A program made the translations under genes and the position numbers. This document shows, piece after piece, positions 6,229 through 12,627 of a DNA stretch of 12,627 nt. Origin of the DNA: an uncultured Ilumatobacter sp. Lineage in GTDB: Bacteria; Actinomycetota; Acidimicrobiia; Acidimicrobiales; Ilumatobacteraceae. Under the pieces are notes generated by a model. That model was not told the origin of the DNA and did not search any database. It saw only the letters and a list, made by a program, of their open reading frames with translations. How positions within the stretch are numbered: the first letter of the stretch is position 1; the number at the start of each line of letters is the position of its first letter. The stretch covers positions 1 to 12,627 of the forward strand of contig CALICC010000139.1 in the NCBI GenBank assembly GCA_938049325.1, in the 5' to 3' direction.

Positions 6229-8403
6229 ATGACGACGACGTGGATTCGCCGACTGGCGCCCCTCCTGCTCCTGGCGATGGTTTCGTCCGGCTGCACGCTC
6301 TTCGGCTGGGGTGCCAACGGGCTCGGACAGTTCGGCGATGGTTCGACTGCGAGCAGTGCCAACCCCACGCAGATCGACCCCACGAGCCAGATGTGGACTG
6401 CCGTGTCGGCGGGGAGCGGGTTCTCGTGCGGACTGCAAGGTGACGCGTCGCTGTGGTGCTGGGGTACCAACGCGATCGGACAGCTCGGCACCGGTACGAC
6501 GATCGACTCTTCGACGCCAGTTGCCGAAGTGTCGGGAGTCGGCTGGGTCAGCGTGTCAGCCGGTGTCAGTCACGCCTGCGGGATCAAGGACGACCTCACC
6601 TTGTGGTGCTGGGGGGCGAACTTCGTCGGTCAACTCGGCGACGGAACCTCGATCGACTCTCCGGCTCCCGTTCAAGAAGCGTCGGGGAGCACCTGGAGCA
6701 CGGTCGTCGCACGCGATCTGCACACGTGTGGCATCAAGGCTGATGGCACCGCATGGTGTTGGGGCGCCAACTTCCTCGGTCAGCTCGGTGATGACACCAC
6801 GTTCGACTCGTTCGTGCCCGTGCAGGAAGCGTCGGAGAGTACGTGGGCGACGATCTCCGCTGGGGGCGGACACACCTGCGGCATCAAGATCGACACCTCA
6901 CTCTGGTGCTGGGGAGGCAACGCGTCAGGACAGGTCGGCAATGGAACGACCATCGACTCGTCGCTGCCCGTGCAGGAGGTGTCCGCCGGAACCTGGGTGG
7001 CCGTCGACGCTCGCGGCTCGTTCACATGCGGAATCCGTACCGACAGCACTGCATGGTGTTGGGGATCGAACTCCGACGGACAACTGGGCGACGGGACCAC
7101 GACGAGCTCGTCGAGCCCGGTGCGGGAGGCTTCGCTCGAGACCTGGACAACCATCACGCTCGGTGCAACGCACACCTGCGCCCGGCGCGCCGACGACACC
7201 ACGTGGTGTTGGGGCTCGGGAGCACGCGGTGAGCTCGGAGATGGGTCCAGCACTGCGTCGATGCTCCCGGTCCAAGAATCCACGGGTGGCACATGGGTCG
7301 CGGTGGCGGCGGGCGACACGCACTCATGTGCGATCACCACTGACGACCGGCTTCGCTGCTGGGGGCGCGCGGATCAAGGTCAACTCGGCGCCGGTTTCGT
7401 GGCCGACCGGGCGTCACCGACAGCCGTCGTGTCCGGGGTTTGGTTGTCGCTGACCGCCGGTGGTGACCACACCTGTCGACTCACCTTCAGCGACCAGGCA
7501 TGGTGCTCCGGCGCCAATACGTTCGGTCAACTCGGCAACGGCAGTTTCGGCGTGGAGGTCACGCGATCAGAGGTCGCCGGTGGCTTGGCATGGCGTCGGA
7601 TCTCGGCCGGTTCGTTCCACACCTGCGGCATCGGCCGAGACCAGTCGCTGTGGTGTTGGGGCAGCAACGCATTCAGCCAACTCGGTGACGGCACCACGAC
7701 CGACAGCAACGTGCCGGTGCAGATCGGCACCGACGTCGACTGGAGCGAAGTCGAGGCTGCCGGGGCGCACACCTGTGCGATCAAGGACGACGAGTCACTG
7801 TGGTGCTGGGGCGCCAACTACACCGGCCAACTCGGCGACGGCACCACGGTCGGGCTCACCACACCGACCCAGATCGCGCCGACTGTGGCGTGGACGAGCG
7901 TCGCTGGCGGATTGCAACACACCTGTGCGATCGATTCGACCGACGCGATGCACTGCTGGGGTGCGAACCAGAGCGGTCAGCTCGGTGACGGGACCACGAC
8001 TGCCCGACTGGTGCCCACGCCGGTCAACTTCGCGTCCGCCGTTTCGCGGATCGCCCTCGGCGACGCTCACACCTGCGCGATCAGCGACATCAAGGAACTG
8101 CACTGCTGGGGTGAGAACACCTCAGGGCAACTCGGCACGGGCAACAACATCGGCGTCGCGACGCCGACACAGGTCGGCATCGAGGTCGACTGGAGTCGCA
8201 TCGCTGCTGGCGCGGCCCATACGTGTGGCATCCGCGAGACGCCCGTGGCACAGGCCATGTGGTGTTGGGGTTCGAACTCGCAGGGCCAACTCGGTGATGG
8301 GACCCTGACCGATCGCAATGTCCCGTTCCAGATCGGATTCGGGCTCGACTGGTACGACGTGGCGCTTGGAGCCAACCACACCACCGGGCTGATCGACGGC
8401 TGA
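6229..8403 (+). CDS. Secreted RCC1-repeat beta-propeller lipoprotein
   Basis: A 724-residue protein. Residues 1-22 are a lipoprotein signal peptide: basic TWIRRLA, hydrophobic PLLLLAMV and lipobox SSGC, so Cys22 should be lipidated and the mature chain anchored outside the membrane. Everything after it consists of RCC1-type repeats of about 50 residues with the consensus GQLGDGTT...P-V/T...W...AG..HTC.I..D..LWCWG. Thirteen repeats each hold one Cys in HTC and one in CWG, probably a disulfide within each blade. The last repeat stops at HTTGLIDG without its final strand, and LFGWG right after Cys22 can supply it. RCC1 folds are seven-bladed propellers that usually bind proteins; bacterial secreted versions have no common known function, and no enzymatic motif is visible. 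The gene stands alone, divergent from the mhuD-like gene. The fold call is firm and the role unknown. Confidence 0.93.
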   Translation: MTTTWIRRLAPLLLLAMVSSGCTLFGWGANGLGQFGDGSTASSANPTQIDPTSQMWTAVSAGSGFSCGLQGDASLWCWGTNAIGQLGTGTTIDSSTPVAEVSGVGWVSVSAGVSHACGIKDDLTLWCWGANFVGQLGDGTSIDSPAPVQEASGSTWSTVVARDLHTCGIKADGTAWCWGANFLGQLGDDTTFDSFVPVQEASESTWATISAGGGHTCGIKIDTSLWCWGGNASGQVGNGTTIDSSLPVQEVSAGTWVAVDARGSFTCGIRTDSTAWCWGSNSDGQLGDGTTTSSSSPVREASLETWTTITLGATHTCARRADDTTWCWGSGARGELGDGSSTASMLPVQESTGGTWVAVAAGDTHSCAITTDDRLRCWGRADQGQLGAGFVADRASPTAVVSGVWLSLTAGGDHTCRLTFSDQAWCSGANTFGQLGNGSFGVEVTRSEVAGGLAWRRISAGSFHTCGIGRDQSLWCWGSNAFSQLGDGTTTDSNVPVQIGTDVDWSEVEAAGAHTCAIKDDESLWCWGANYTGQLGDGTTVGLTTPTQIAPTVAWTSVAGGLQHTCAIDSTDAMHCWGANQSGQLGDGTTTARLVPTPVNFASAVSRIALGDAHTCAISDIKELHCWGENTSGQLGTGNNIGVATPTQVGIEVDWSRIAAGAAHTCGIRETPVAQAMWCWGSNSQGQLGDGTLTDRNVPFQIGFGLDWYDVALGANHTTGLIDG
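6298..8403 (+). repeat. Tandem ~150-bp coding repeat array, 14 units
   Basis: The codons for the W-C-W strand (or its N-terminal stand-in) recur at 6298, 6451, 6601, 6751, 6901, 7051, 7201, 7351, 7498, 7648, 7798, 7948, 8098 and 8257. The spacing is 150 bases except 153 at the start, 147 in unit 8 and 159 in unit 13; the last unit ends at the stop codon. DNA copies are diverged but share runs such as CAACTCGG(C/T)GA(C/T)GG and TGGTG(C/T)TGGGG. Confidence 0.9.
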
Positions 8404-8425
8404 AACGGCGTCGGCCGCGGCAGCG

Positions 8426-9577
8426 CTACGAGTCGATCAGCTCAGCGAGTGCGGTGAGTGCGACGTGAACGTCGACGAAGCGTGTGGTGAGCGGTGACAG
8501 ACCGACGCGCAGCACGTCGGGATCGCGCTTGTCGACGATGATGTTGCGATCTGCGAGTCGTTGCTGAAGTGCCACCGCGTCGTGGTGGAGAATCGAGATG
8601 TGGCCGCCACTCGACGCTGGCGGTCGCGCGGTCGAGCACGTGAGACCGAGCTCGCTCGCGAGGTCGAGTGCGTAGTTGGCGAGCGCGGCGGCTTTGCTGG
8701 CGATCGCGTCGATGCCTGCTTCGGCCGTGACCGAGATGCCGGCGCGAGCAGCAGTCAAACCGAGCACGCTCGGCGTGCCGTTCATCATGCGACCGATACC
8801 TGCCCGAGCGTCGAACGGGTTGTCCATCGCGAACTGATCGCGCTGGCCGAACCATCCCCAGATCGGCTGCGTGACGCGGTCATGAAGTTCGGTCCGCACG
8901 AAGCTGAACGCCGGTGCGCCGGGCCCGCCGTTGAGGAACTTGTAGGTGCACCCCACTGCAAGGTCGACCTTCGAGTCGGCGAGGTCGACGGCGACGACGC
9001 CGGCCGCATGCGACAGGTCCCACACCGTGACTGCTCCCGCCGCACGAGCACGAGCGGTCTCGGCGCGAACGTCGTGCAGTTCGGCGGTGCGGTAGTCGAC
9101 GAGTGATCGCACCACGACCGAGGCGCCGGCGAGGTCGTCGAGACCGCGTCGCACGGTCACGCTCGGACGGAGCCGGGCAATACCGTCGACGATGTAGCGG
9201 TCGGTCGGGAACTCGGTGTCGGCCACTGCGATCACCGGGGCGTCGTGGCCGGTGAGGTCGATCGCGACGTTGACGAGTTGGAACAGGCAGACAGTGGTCG
9301 ACTCGTTCACGACGACCTCGCCGGGACGTGCGCCGATGATCGGTGCGAGTTCGTCTCCGACGGTGAGCGGGAGATTGAGCCAGTCGTGTTCCCACCATGA
9401 GGTGATGAGGTCGGTCGGCCATTGCTCCTCCACCACTTTGCGGACGGCGCCGCTGGTGCGCGTCGGTGTCATGCCGAGTGAGTTCCCATCGAGGTACACG
9501 AGGTCGGCAGGAATCACGAACTCGTCGCGCCACGGTGCGAGCCGATCATCGGCGTCGAGCGCTGCAGCGTCACGCAC
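8426..9577 (-). CDS. kynU: Kynureninase
   Basis: A PLP enzyme that cleaves L-kynurenine to anthranilate and L-alanine (or the 3-hydroxy analogue) in tryptophan catabolism. The 383 residues show LVYLDGNSLGM near the N-terminus, FPTDRY (from Phe123) at the cofactor-stacking segment, WDLSHAAG with Asp187 contacting the pyridine nitrogen, and GCTYKFLNGGPGAP with Lys213 forming the Schiff base. PIWGWFG and the C-terminal VLRVGLSPLTTRFVDV (Arg357, substrate carboxylate) are also family-specific. The GTG start at 9577 is chosen because it overlaps the ligase stop and leaves an N-terminus of normal length. The open frame reaches 9721, but that extension lies within the ligase gene and is Arg/Pro/Cys-rich. 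No tryptophan dioxygenase or kynurenine formamidase gene is in view, so the rest of the pathway lies elsewhere. It ends 22 bases from the convergent RCC1 gene. Confidence 0.95.
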   Translation of the reverse strand: MRDAAALDADDRLAPWRDEFVIPADLVYLDGNSLGMTPTRTSGAVRKVVEEQWPTDLITSWWEHDWLNLPLTVGDELAPIIGARPGEVVVNESTTVCLFQLVNVAIDLTGHDAPVIAVADTEFPTDRYIVDGIARLRPSVTVRRGLDDLAGASVVVRSLVDYRTAELHDVRAETARARAAGAVTVWDLSHAAGVVAVDLADSKVDLAVGCTYKFLNGGPGAPAFSFVRTELHDRVTQPIWGWFGQRDQFAMDNPFDARAGIGRMMNGTPSVLGLTAARAGISVTAEAGIDAIASKAAALANYALDLASELGLTCSTARPPASSGGHISILHHDAVALQQRLADRNIIVDKRDPDVLRVGLSPLTTRFVDVHVALTALAELIDS

Positions 9578-9579
9578 TA
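9575..9579 (-). promoter_or_regulatory. TAGTG stop/start overlap between ligase and kynU
   Basis: The TAG stop of the ligase (9579-9577) shares its G with the GTG start of kynU (9577-9575). No Shine-Dalgarno sequence is evident before this GTG, so kynU expression probably depends on translation of the ligase. Confidence 0.6.
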
Positions 9580-10545
9580 GGCGACAACTCGCACGAAACT
9601 GGCGTGGCGGACGTGGCCCTGGTTGGTGAACTCCGCAAGGTCGACGACGATACGCAACGACGGGGTGACCCACGTTGTGGTGTGGGCGATCGCAGCAGGA
9701 GGCGGCGGATCGAACGGGCACGTGTTGGTCGACAGTGCTCGGAGCTCGGTCGTGAGGAGCTCGAGCGTCGACTGGTTGAATCCGGTGCCGACGCCGCCGG
9801 CAAACCGCAGATTTGTCGCGGCCAATCCTTCGACCGCCCGCGCAACCTCAGGGTCCTTGACCGCCTCGAGGTCGATGCCGACAAGGAGCGACCCGAACGT
9901 CGTCGCGCGGTTGCCAGTGCCAGTCGTGAAGCCGCCGACTGGCAACTCGACGCGGCGACGGTTCTTGATCTTGATCCAGTCCTTCGACCGGGTGCCCGGC
10001 TGGTACGTGGAGTCGAGTCGCTTGGCCATGATCCCCTCGAGGCCTTGCTCGAGGGTTGCGTCGCGCAAGTCTGCGCCGCCGCCGATGTGGTGGGCCGCGA
10101 CCTGCCAATTGGGGCCGGGGTCGAGGAGTTGGGTCAGCAGCGCCCGGCGGTCGATGTACGAGAGCGCGGTGGCGTCATGGTCGTCGATGCGCAACACGTC
10201 GAACGCTTGGAAAATCGCTGGATGACGACCGGTGTCGGTGCGTCCTTGCACCAGGTCGAAGCTGGGCCGTCCGTCGTCGCCGATGACCACCATCTCGCCA
10301 TCGAGAATCGCGTCGGCGCCGATGGCTTCGGCGAGTCCGATGACGTCGGACCATCGCTGCGTCACGTCGTGTCCCGCGGTGCTCTGGAACCTCAGCGTTC
10401 CGTCGGTGATGTGCGCAAGCGTGCGGTGACCATCCCACTTGATCTCGTACGCCCAGGTCGGGTCACCGCCCGGTTCGGGCGCGCCGTCATGCGCCGGGAC
10501 CGATCCCATGGTGGCCTTCATCGGCAGGACGGGGAACGACAACAT
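9577..10545 (-). CDS. ATP-dependent DNA ligase, stand-alone LigD-type ligase domain
   Basis: Seals nicks in DNA through a lysyl-AMP intermediate. The 322 residues contain the nucleotidyltransferase motifs in order: motif I YEIKWDGHR (Lys36 is the adenylated residue), motif III LDGEMVV (Glu84), IIIa FDVL (Phe115), IV EGIMAKR (Glu170) and V KDWIKIK (Lys188-194). A C-terminal OB-fold follows, with GGFTTGTGNR, TCPFDPPPP and the closing EFTNQGHVRHASF. This matches the ligase module of LigD and stand-alone relatives used in non-homologous end joining or repair. The polymerase and phosphoesterase modules are absent, and no ku gene is nearby. ATG 10545 is the earliest sensible start; the frame is open to 10959, but that region is inside the CoA-transferase gene and is low in family features. 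It lies 25 bases after the CoA-transferase stop and overlaps kynU by one base, so it sits in the middle of a metabolic operon. Confidence 0.9.
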   Translation of the reverse strand: MLSFPVLPMKATMGSVPAHDGAPEPGGDPTWAYEIKWDGHRTLAHITDGTLRFQSTAGHDVTQRWSDVIGLAEAIGADAILDGEMVVIGDDGRPSFDLVQGRTDTGRHPAIFQAFDVLRIDDHDATALSYIDRRALLTQLLDPGPNWQVAAHHIGGGADLRDATLEQGLEGIMAKRLDSTYQPGTRSKDWIKIKNRRRVELPVGGFTTGTGNRATTFGSLLVGIDLEAVKDPEVARAVEGLAATNLRFAGGVGTGFNQSTLELLTTELRALSTNTCPFDPPPPAAIAHTTTWVTPSLRIVVDLAEFTNQGHVRHASFVRVVA

Positions 10546-10570
10546 CAGCCGGTGCGCGCGGTCGGCAATG

Positions 10571-11803
10571 TCATGACGGCAACCGGCTCGACACCACACC
10601 GTCGGCTTCGAGTTGATCGATCCGTTCGTCGGAGTAACCGAGCTCGCCGAGCACAGTGCGGTTGTCTTCGCCCCGGAACTTCGGGATGCCAGACACCGCG
10701 ACGTCGGGTGCACCGCTGAACCGCCACGGGACATTCGGAATTCGGATCGTTCCGCCAGAACGATCATCAACCTCGACGGTTGCGCCGCGCTCGGCGGCCC
10801 ACTCGGTGTTCGCGAGGTCACCCGGCTCGCGGACTCGACCGGTGGCGAGCTTGTGCTGTGCGAAGAGACGCTCGAACGTTTCGGCGTCGGGCACGGTTGC
10901 CGCGAAGTCGATGATGATCTCGCGCAACGCATCGAAGTTCGCCATGCGTGCCGCGACATCGATGAAACGTTCGTCGTCGGCGAGTTCGGATTGGCCCATC
11001 GCCTGTGCGAAGAGATCGAAGGTGCCCCGCTCGGCCGGATGTCCGCTGACGATGTACTGCTCGCCGCTCCCGATCGTGACCACGACGTAGTCCCCAGGTC
11101 GGAAGCTGCGTATCCATTGCGGGTCGATGTCGTCGTCCCACAGCGCGTCGTGCATGTGCTCGTTGACGTACATCATCGTTTCGGCCATCGACACGTCGAC
11201 CGACTGGCCGAGCCCCGTGCGTTCGCGTTGGAAGAGCGCGGCGAGTATCGCAGAGACCAACTCCAAGCCTGCGTACACGTCGGCGTGGCTGTGCGGATCC
11301 TTGCTCCGCGAGCCGCCACGAGCATTTGCCTGCGACGCGATGATTCCGCTCTCGGCTTCGACGACGGGAGCGTACGCACGGCGATGCACCCACGGACCTG
11401 TCTGGCCGTATCCCGAGATCGATGCGTAGATCAGTCGCGGGTTCGCGGCGCGGAGCGCATCCGGTCCGAGGCCGAGTTTGTCCATCACGCCCGGTCGGTA
11501 GTTCTCGACGAGGATGTCCGCGTTCGCAGTGAGGTCACGGAGGATGTCGGCGCCGGCCTCCGTGGCGAGGTCCAGGCTCACGTTGCGTTTTCCAGCGTTC
11601 TGCTGCGCGAAGTAGGTGGCGATGCCGTTGCGGCGTGGCGTGGAGAATCGGGTGAGGTCGCCAGCGGGCGGTTCGACCTTGATCACGTCGGCGCCGAGGT
11701 CGTTGAGTGTCCGTGTGCAGTGCGGCCCAGAAAGGACGCGCGTCAGGTCGACGACCACGATCCCGTCGAGAGGTTTCGTCGAGGAGGCGTCGGGGCTGCT
11801 CAC
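10571..11803 (-). CDS. CaiB/BaiF family (class III) CoA-transferase
   Basis: Transfers coenzyme A between carboxylic acids through an aspartyl-CoA intermediate in the cytoplasm. The 410 residues begin with PLDGIVVVDLTRVLSGP and GADVIKVEPPAGDLTR, the usual family opening, followed by NAGKRNVSLDL, ILVENYRPGVMDKLGLG and SISGYGQTGPW. The catalytic Asp175 lies in HADVYAGL, and GQSVDVSMAETM follows. Length is normal. GTG 11803 is preferred because GCGAGG lies nine bases upstream; the in-frame ATG at 11812 has that sequence directly abutting it, which is too close, but cannot be excluded. The gene is first in the run CoA-transferase, ligase, kynureninase. The acid substrate cannot be told; many actinobacterial paralogues act in steroid, acyl or aromatic acid degradation. 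The divergent dehydrogenase start is 68 bases away, so a shared control region is likely. Confidence 0.92.
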   Translation of the reverse strand: MSSPDASSTKPLDGIVVVDLTRVLSGPHCTRTLNDLGADVIKVEPPAGDLTRFSTPRRNGIATYFAQQNAGKRNVSLDLATEAGADILRDLTANADILVENYRPGVMDKLGLGPDALRAANPRLIYASISGYGQTGPWVHRRAYAPVVEAESGIIASQANARGGSRSKDPHSHADVYAGLELVSAILAALFQRERTGLGQSVDVSMAETMMYVNEHMHDALWDDDIDPQWIRSFRPGDYVVVTIGSGEQYIVSGHPAERGTFDLFAQAMGQSELADDERFIDVAARMANFDALREIIIDFAATVPDAETFERLFAQHKLATGRVREPGDLANTEWAAERGATVEVDDRSGGTIRIPNVPWRFSGAPDVAVSGIPKFRGEDNRTVLGELGYSDERIDQLEADGVVSSRLPS

Positions 11804-11812
11804 ACGGCCCAT

Positions 11813-11818
11813 CCTCGC
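11813..11818 (-). promoter_or_regulatory. Ribosome-binding site choosing the GTG start of the CoA-transferase
   Basis: GCGAGG (minus strand, 11818-11813) lies nine bases before GTG 11803 but directly next to ATG 11812. Spacing therefore favours the GTG, giving a protein that begins VSSPDASSTK. Confidence 0.45.
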
Positions 11819-11871
11819 CGGACGCACCTCGACTGCACAAGGCGGGGTGCCGATGCGCAACACTCCGAGTC

Positions 11872-12627
11872 ATGAGTGATGCGGTATTGAACGGACAGGT
11901 TGCATTGGTGACCGGCGGAGGCTCGGGGATCGGACTGGGTTGCGCAGAGGCGCTGCTTGCTGACGGTGCCCGAGTGGTGCTGGCGGCGCGCAACGTCGAG
12001 CGACTCGAGTCGGTGGCGGCCGAGCTGAATGCACAGCACGGCGATGATCGCGTATCGACCGTTGCGTGCGACGTGACTGACGAGGCCAGCGTCGAGGCCG
12101 CGTGCGCGACGGCGGCGGGGCTCGACGGTTCGTTCTCGATCGTCGTCGCGAACGCGGGGTATGGCGGGGCAGCACCGCTGCACCGCACGACCCTCGACGA
12201 CTGGAACGGGATCATCGGCACGAACTTGACCGGCGCGTTCTTGACGATCAAGCACGCGGCCGGACACCTGGTCGCTGCCGGTGGCGGTTCGATCGTCGCG
12301 ATCTCGTCGATCGCTGCGGTCGAAACGCACCGATTCATGACGCCGTACACGGTGTCGAAGGCGGGGCTCGAGATGTTGGTGAAGCAGGCGGCTGACGAAT
12401 TGGGGCACCTTGGAGTGCGATCGAACGCGGTGCGGCCCGGACTCGTGCCGACCGATGCGACGGAGGCGCTGATGACGATGACCGAGATCGTCGATGATTA
12501 CGTCGCGCAGATGCCGCTCGGTCGTGCCGGCACGACGGACGACATCGCGTCGCTCGTGCGCTTCCTCGCCGGGCCCGAGAGCAGCTGGATCACCGGTGCG
12601 TGCATCAGCGCCGACGGTGGCCATCAT
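11872..12627 (+). CDS. Short-chain dehydrogenase/reductase, 3' end beyond the window
   Basis: The frame from ATG 11872 is open to the last base: 252 residues are visible and no stop is reached, though the ending SADGGHH is where such proteins normally finish, so only a few residues are probably missing. The Rossmann nucleotide site is TGGGSGIG (14-21) with Asp67 in CDVTD; NAG (94-96) and Asn118 in TNLTG follow. The catalytic triad is Ser146, Tyr159 and Lys163, with the standard 13-residue Ser-Tyr spacing. The motif VRPGLVPTD is typical of classical SDRs. Arg40 after the second strand suggests NADP(H) preference, which is inference. It oxidises or reduces an alcohol/ketone or enoyl substrate; the identity is unknown. 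It is divergent from the CoA-transferase, so a joint acyl-CoA pathway is possible but unproven. The Shine-Dalgarno sequence before this ATG is weak. Confidence 0.93.
   Translation, partial: MSDAVLNGQVALVTGGGSGIGLGCAEALLADGARVVLAARNVERLESVAAELNAQHGDDRVSTVACDVTDEASVEAACATAAGLDGSFSIVVANAGYGGAAPLHRTTLDDWNGIIGTNLTGAFLTIKHAAGHLVAAGGGSIVAISSIAAVETHRFMTPYTVSKAGLEMLVKQAADELGHLGVRSNAVRPGLVPTDATEALMTMTEIVDDYVAQMPLGRAGTTDDIASLVRFLAGPESSWITGACISADGGHH

Noticed and set aside
5186..6232. 348-codon plus-strand open frame across lysC and the mhuD-like gene
   Set aside because: It spans two well-supported minus-strand genes and their gap; composition is that of an antisense shadow.
6298..8403. Regular 150-bp repeats as a possible CRISPR or satellite array
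   Set aside because: The repeats are in one continuous reading frame, diverged at synonymous positions, and encode RCC1 blades.
8404..8425. Terminator between the convergent RCC1 and kynU genes
   Set aside because: Only the loopless palindrome GCCGCGGC is present, with no hairpin or T-run.
10546..10959. N-terminal extension of the ligase frame
   Set aside because: It lies wholly or mostly inside the CoA-transferase gene, is Ser/Arg/Pro-rich, and ligase homology starts just after ATG 10545.
9466..11875. Long plus-strand open frames (9466-10719 and 10613-11875) opposite the ligase and CoA-transferase
   Set aside because: They are antisense to genes with full catalytic motifs and encode Arg/Val/Asp-rich sequence without domains.
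11800..12627. 275-codon minus-strand frame at the right edge
   Set aside because: It is antisense to a clear short-chain dehydrogenase with intact cofactor and catalytic motifs.

Overview
The window is high-GC, densely coding bacterial DNA: eleven protein genes, no gap longer than about 110 bases, no RNA gene, insertion sequence or CRISPR array. It suggests a chromosomal segment of an actinobacterium. The grounds are a MhuD-type heme-degrading enzyme, an aspartokinase with a start-within-gene layout like that of Corynebacterium lysC, a TM0106-type RecB-like nuclease, a stand-alone LigD-type ligase, frequent GTG starts and pervasive G/C third positions. The acidimicrobial (Ilumatobacter-like) lineage is a reasonable guess, but no marker gene here proves it.

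Left part (1-3106, plus strand): the 3' end of a rhodanese-domain gene overlaps by four bases (GTGA) the start of an ACR3/bile-acid-symporter-type permease that keeps the Cys and Glu important in arsenite exporters. A 567-residue nuclease follows, combining a PD-(D/E)XK fold, a four-Cys iron-sulfur signature and a DEDD-type exonuclease domain.

Middle part (3218-6139, minus strand): in transcription order, a MhuD-like heme-degrading monooxygenase, aspartokinase 18 bases later, and a cytochrome P450 75 bases later. The P450 has its own promoter candidate with a palindrome in the spacer. The aspartokinase has a strong internal ribosome-binding site at Met247, so a separate regulatory beta subunit is likely. 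Divergent from this group, on the plus strand (6229-8403), is a secreted lipoprotein built of RCC1 repeats in nearly perfect 150-bp phase.

Right part (8426-11803, minus strand): a three-gene run encodes a CaiB/BaiF-type CoA-transferase, an ATP-dependent DNA ligase and kynureninase. The last two are joined by a TAGTG stop/start overlap. A divergent short-chain dehydrogenase begins at 11872 and runs off the window.

Most genes are ordinary metabolism or maintenance. The most interesting object is the RCC1-repeat lipoprotein. Its 14 blades fall into two sequence classes of seven (2-8 versus 9-14 plus 1). Its N-terminal strand appears to close the last blade, and both positions have lost the cysteine kept in all the other blades. 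This suggests one seven-bladed propeller inserted into another, on the outer face of the cell membrane.
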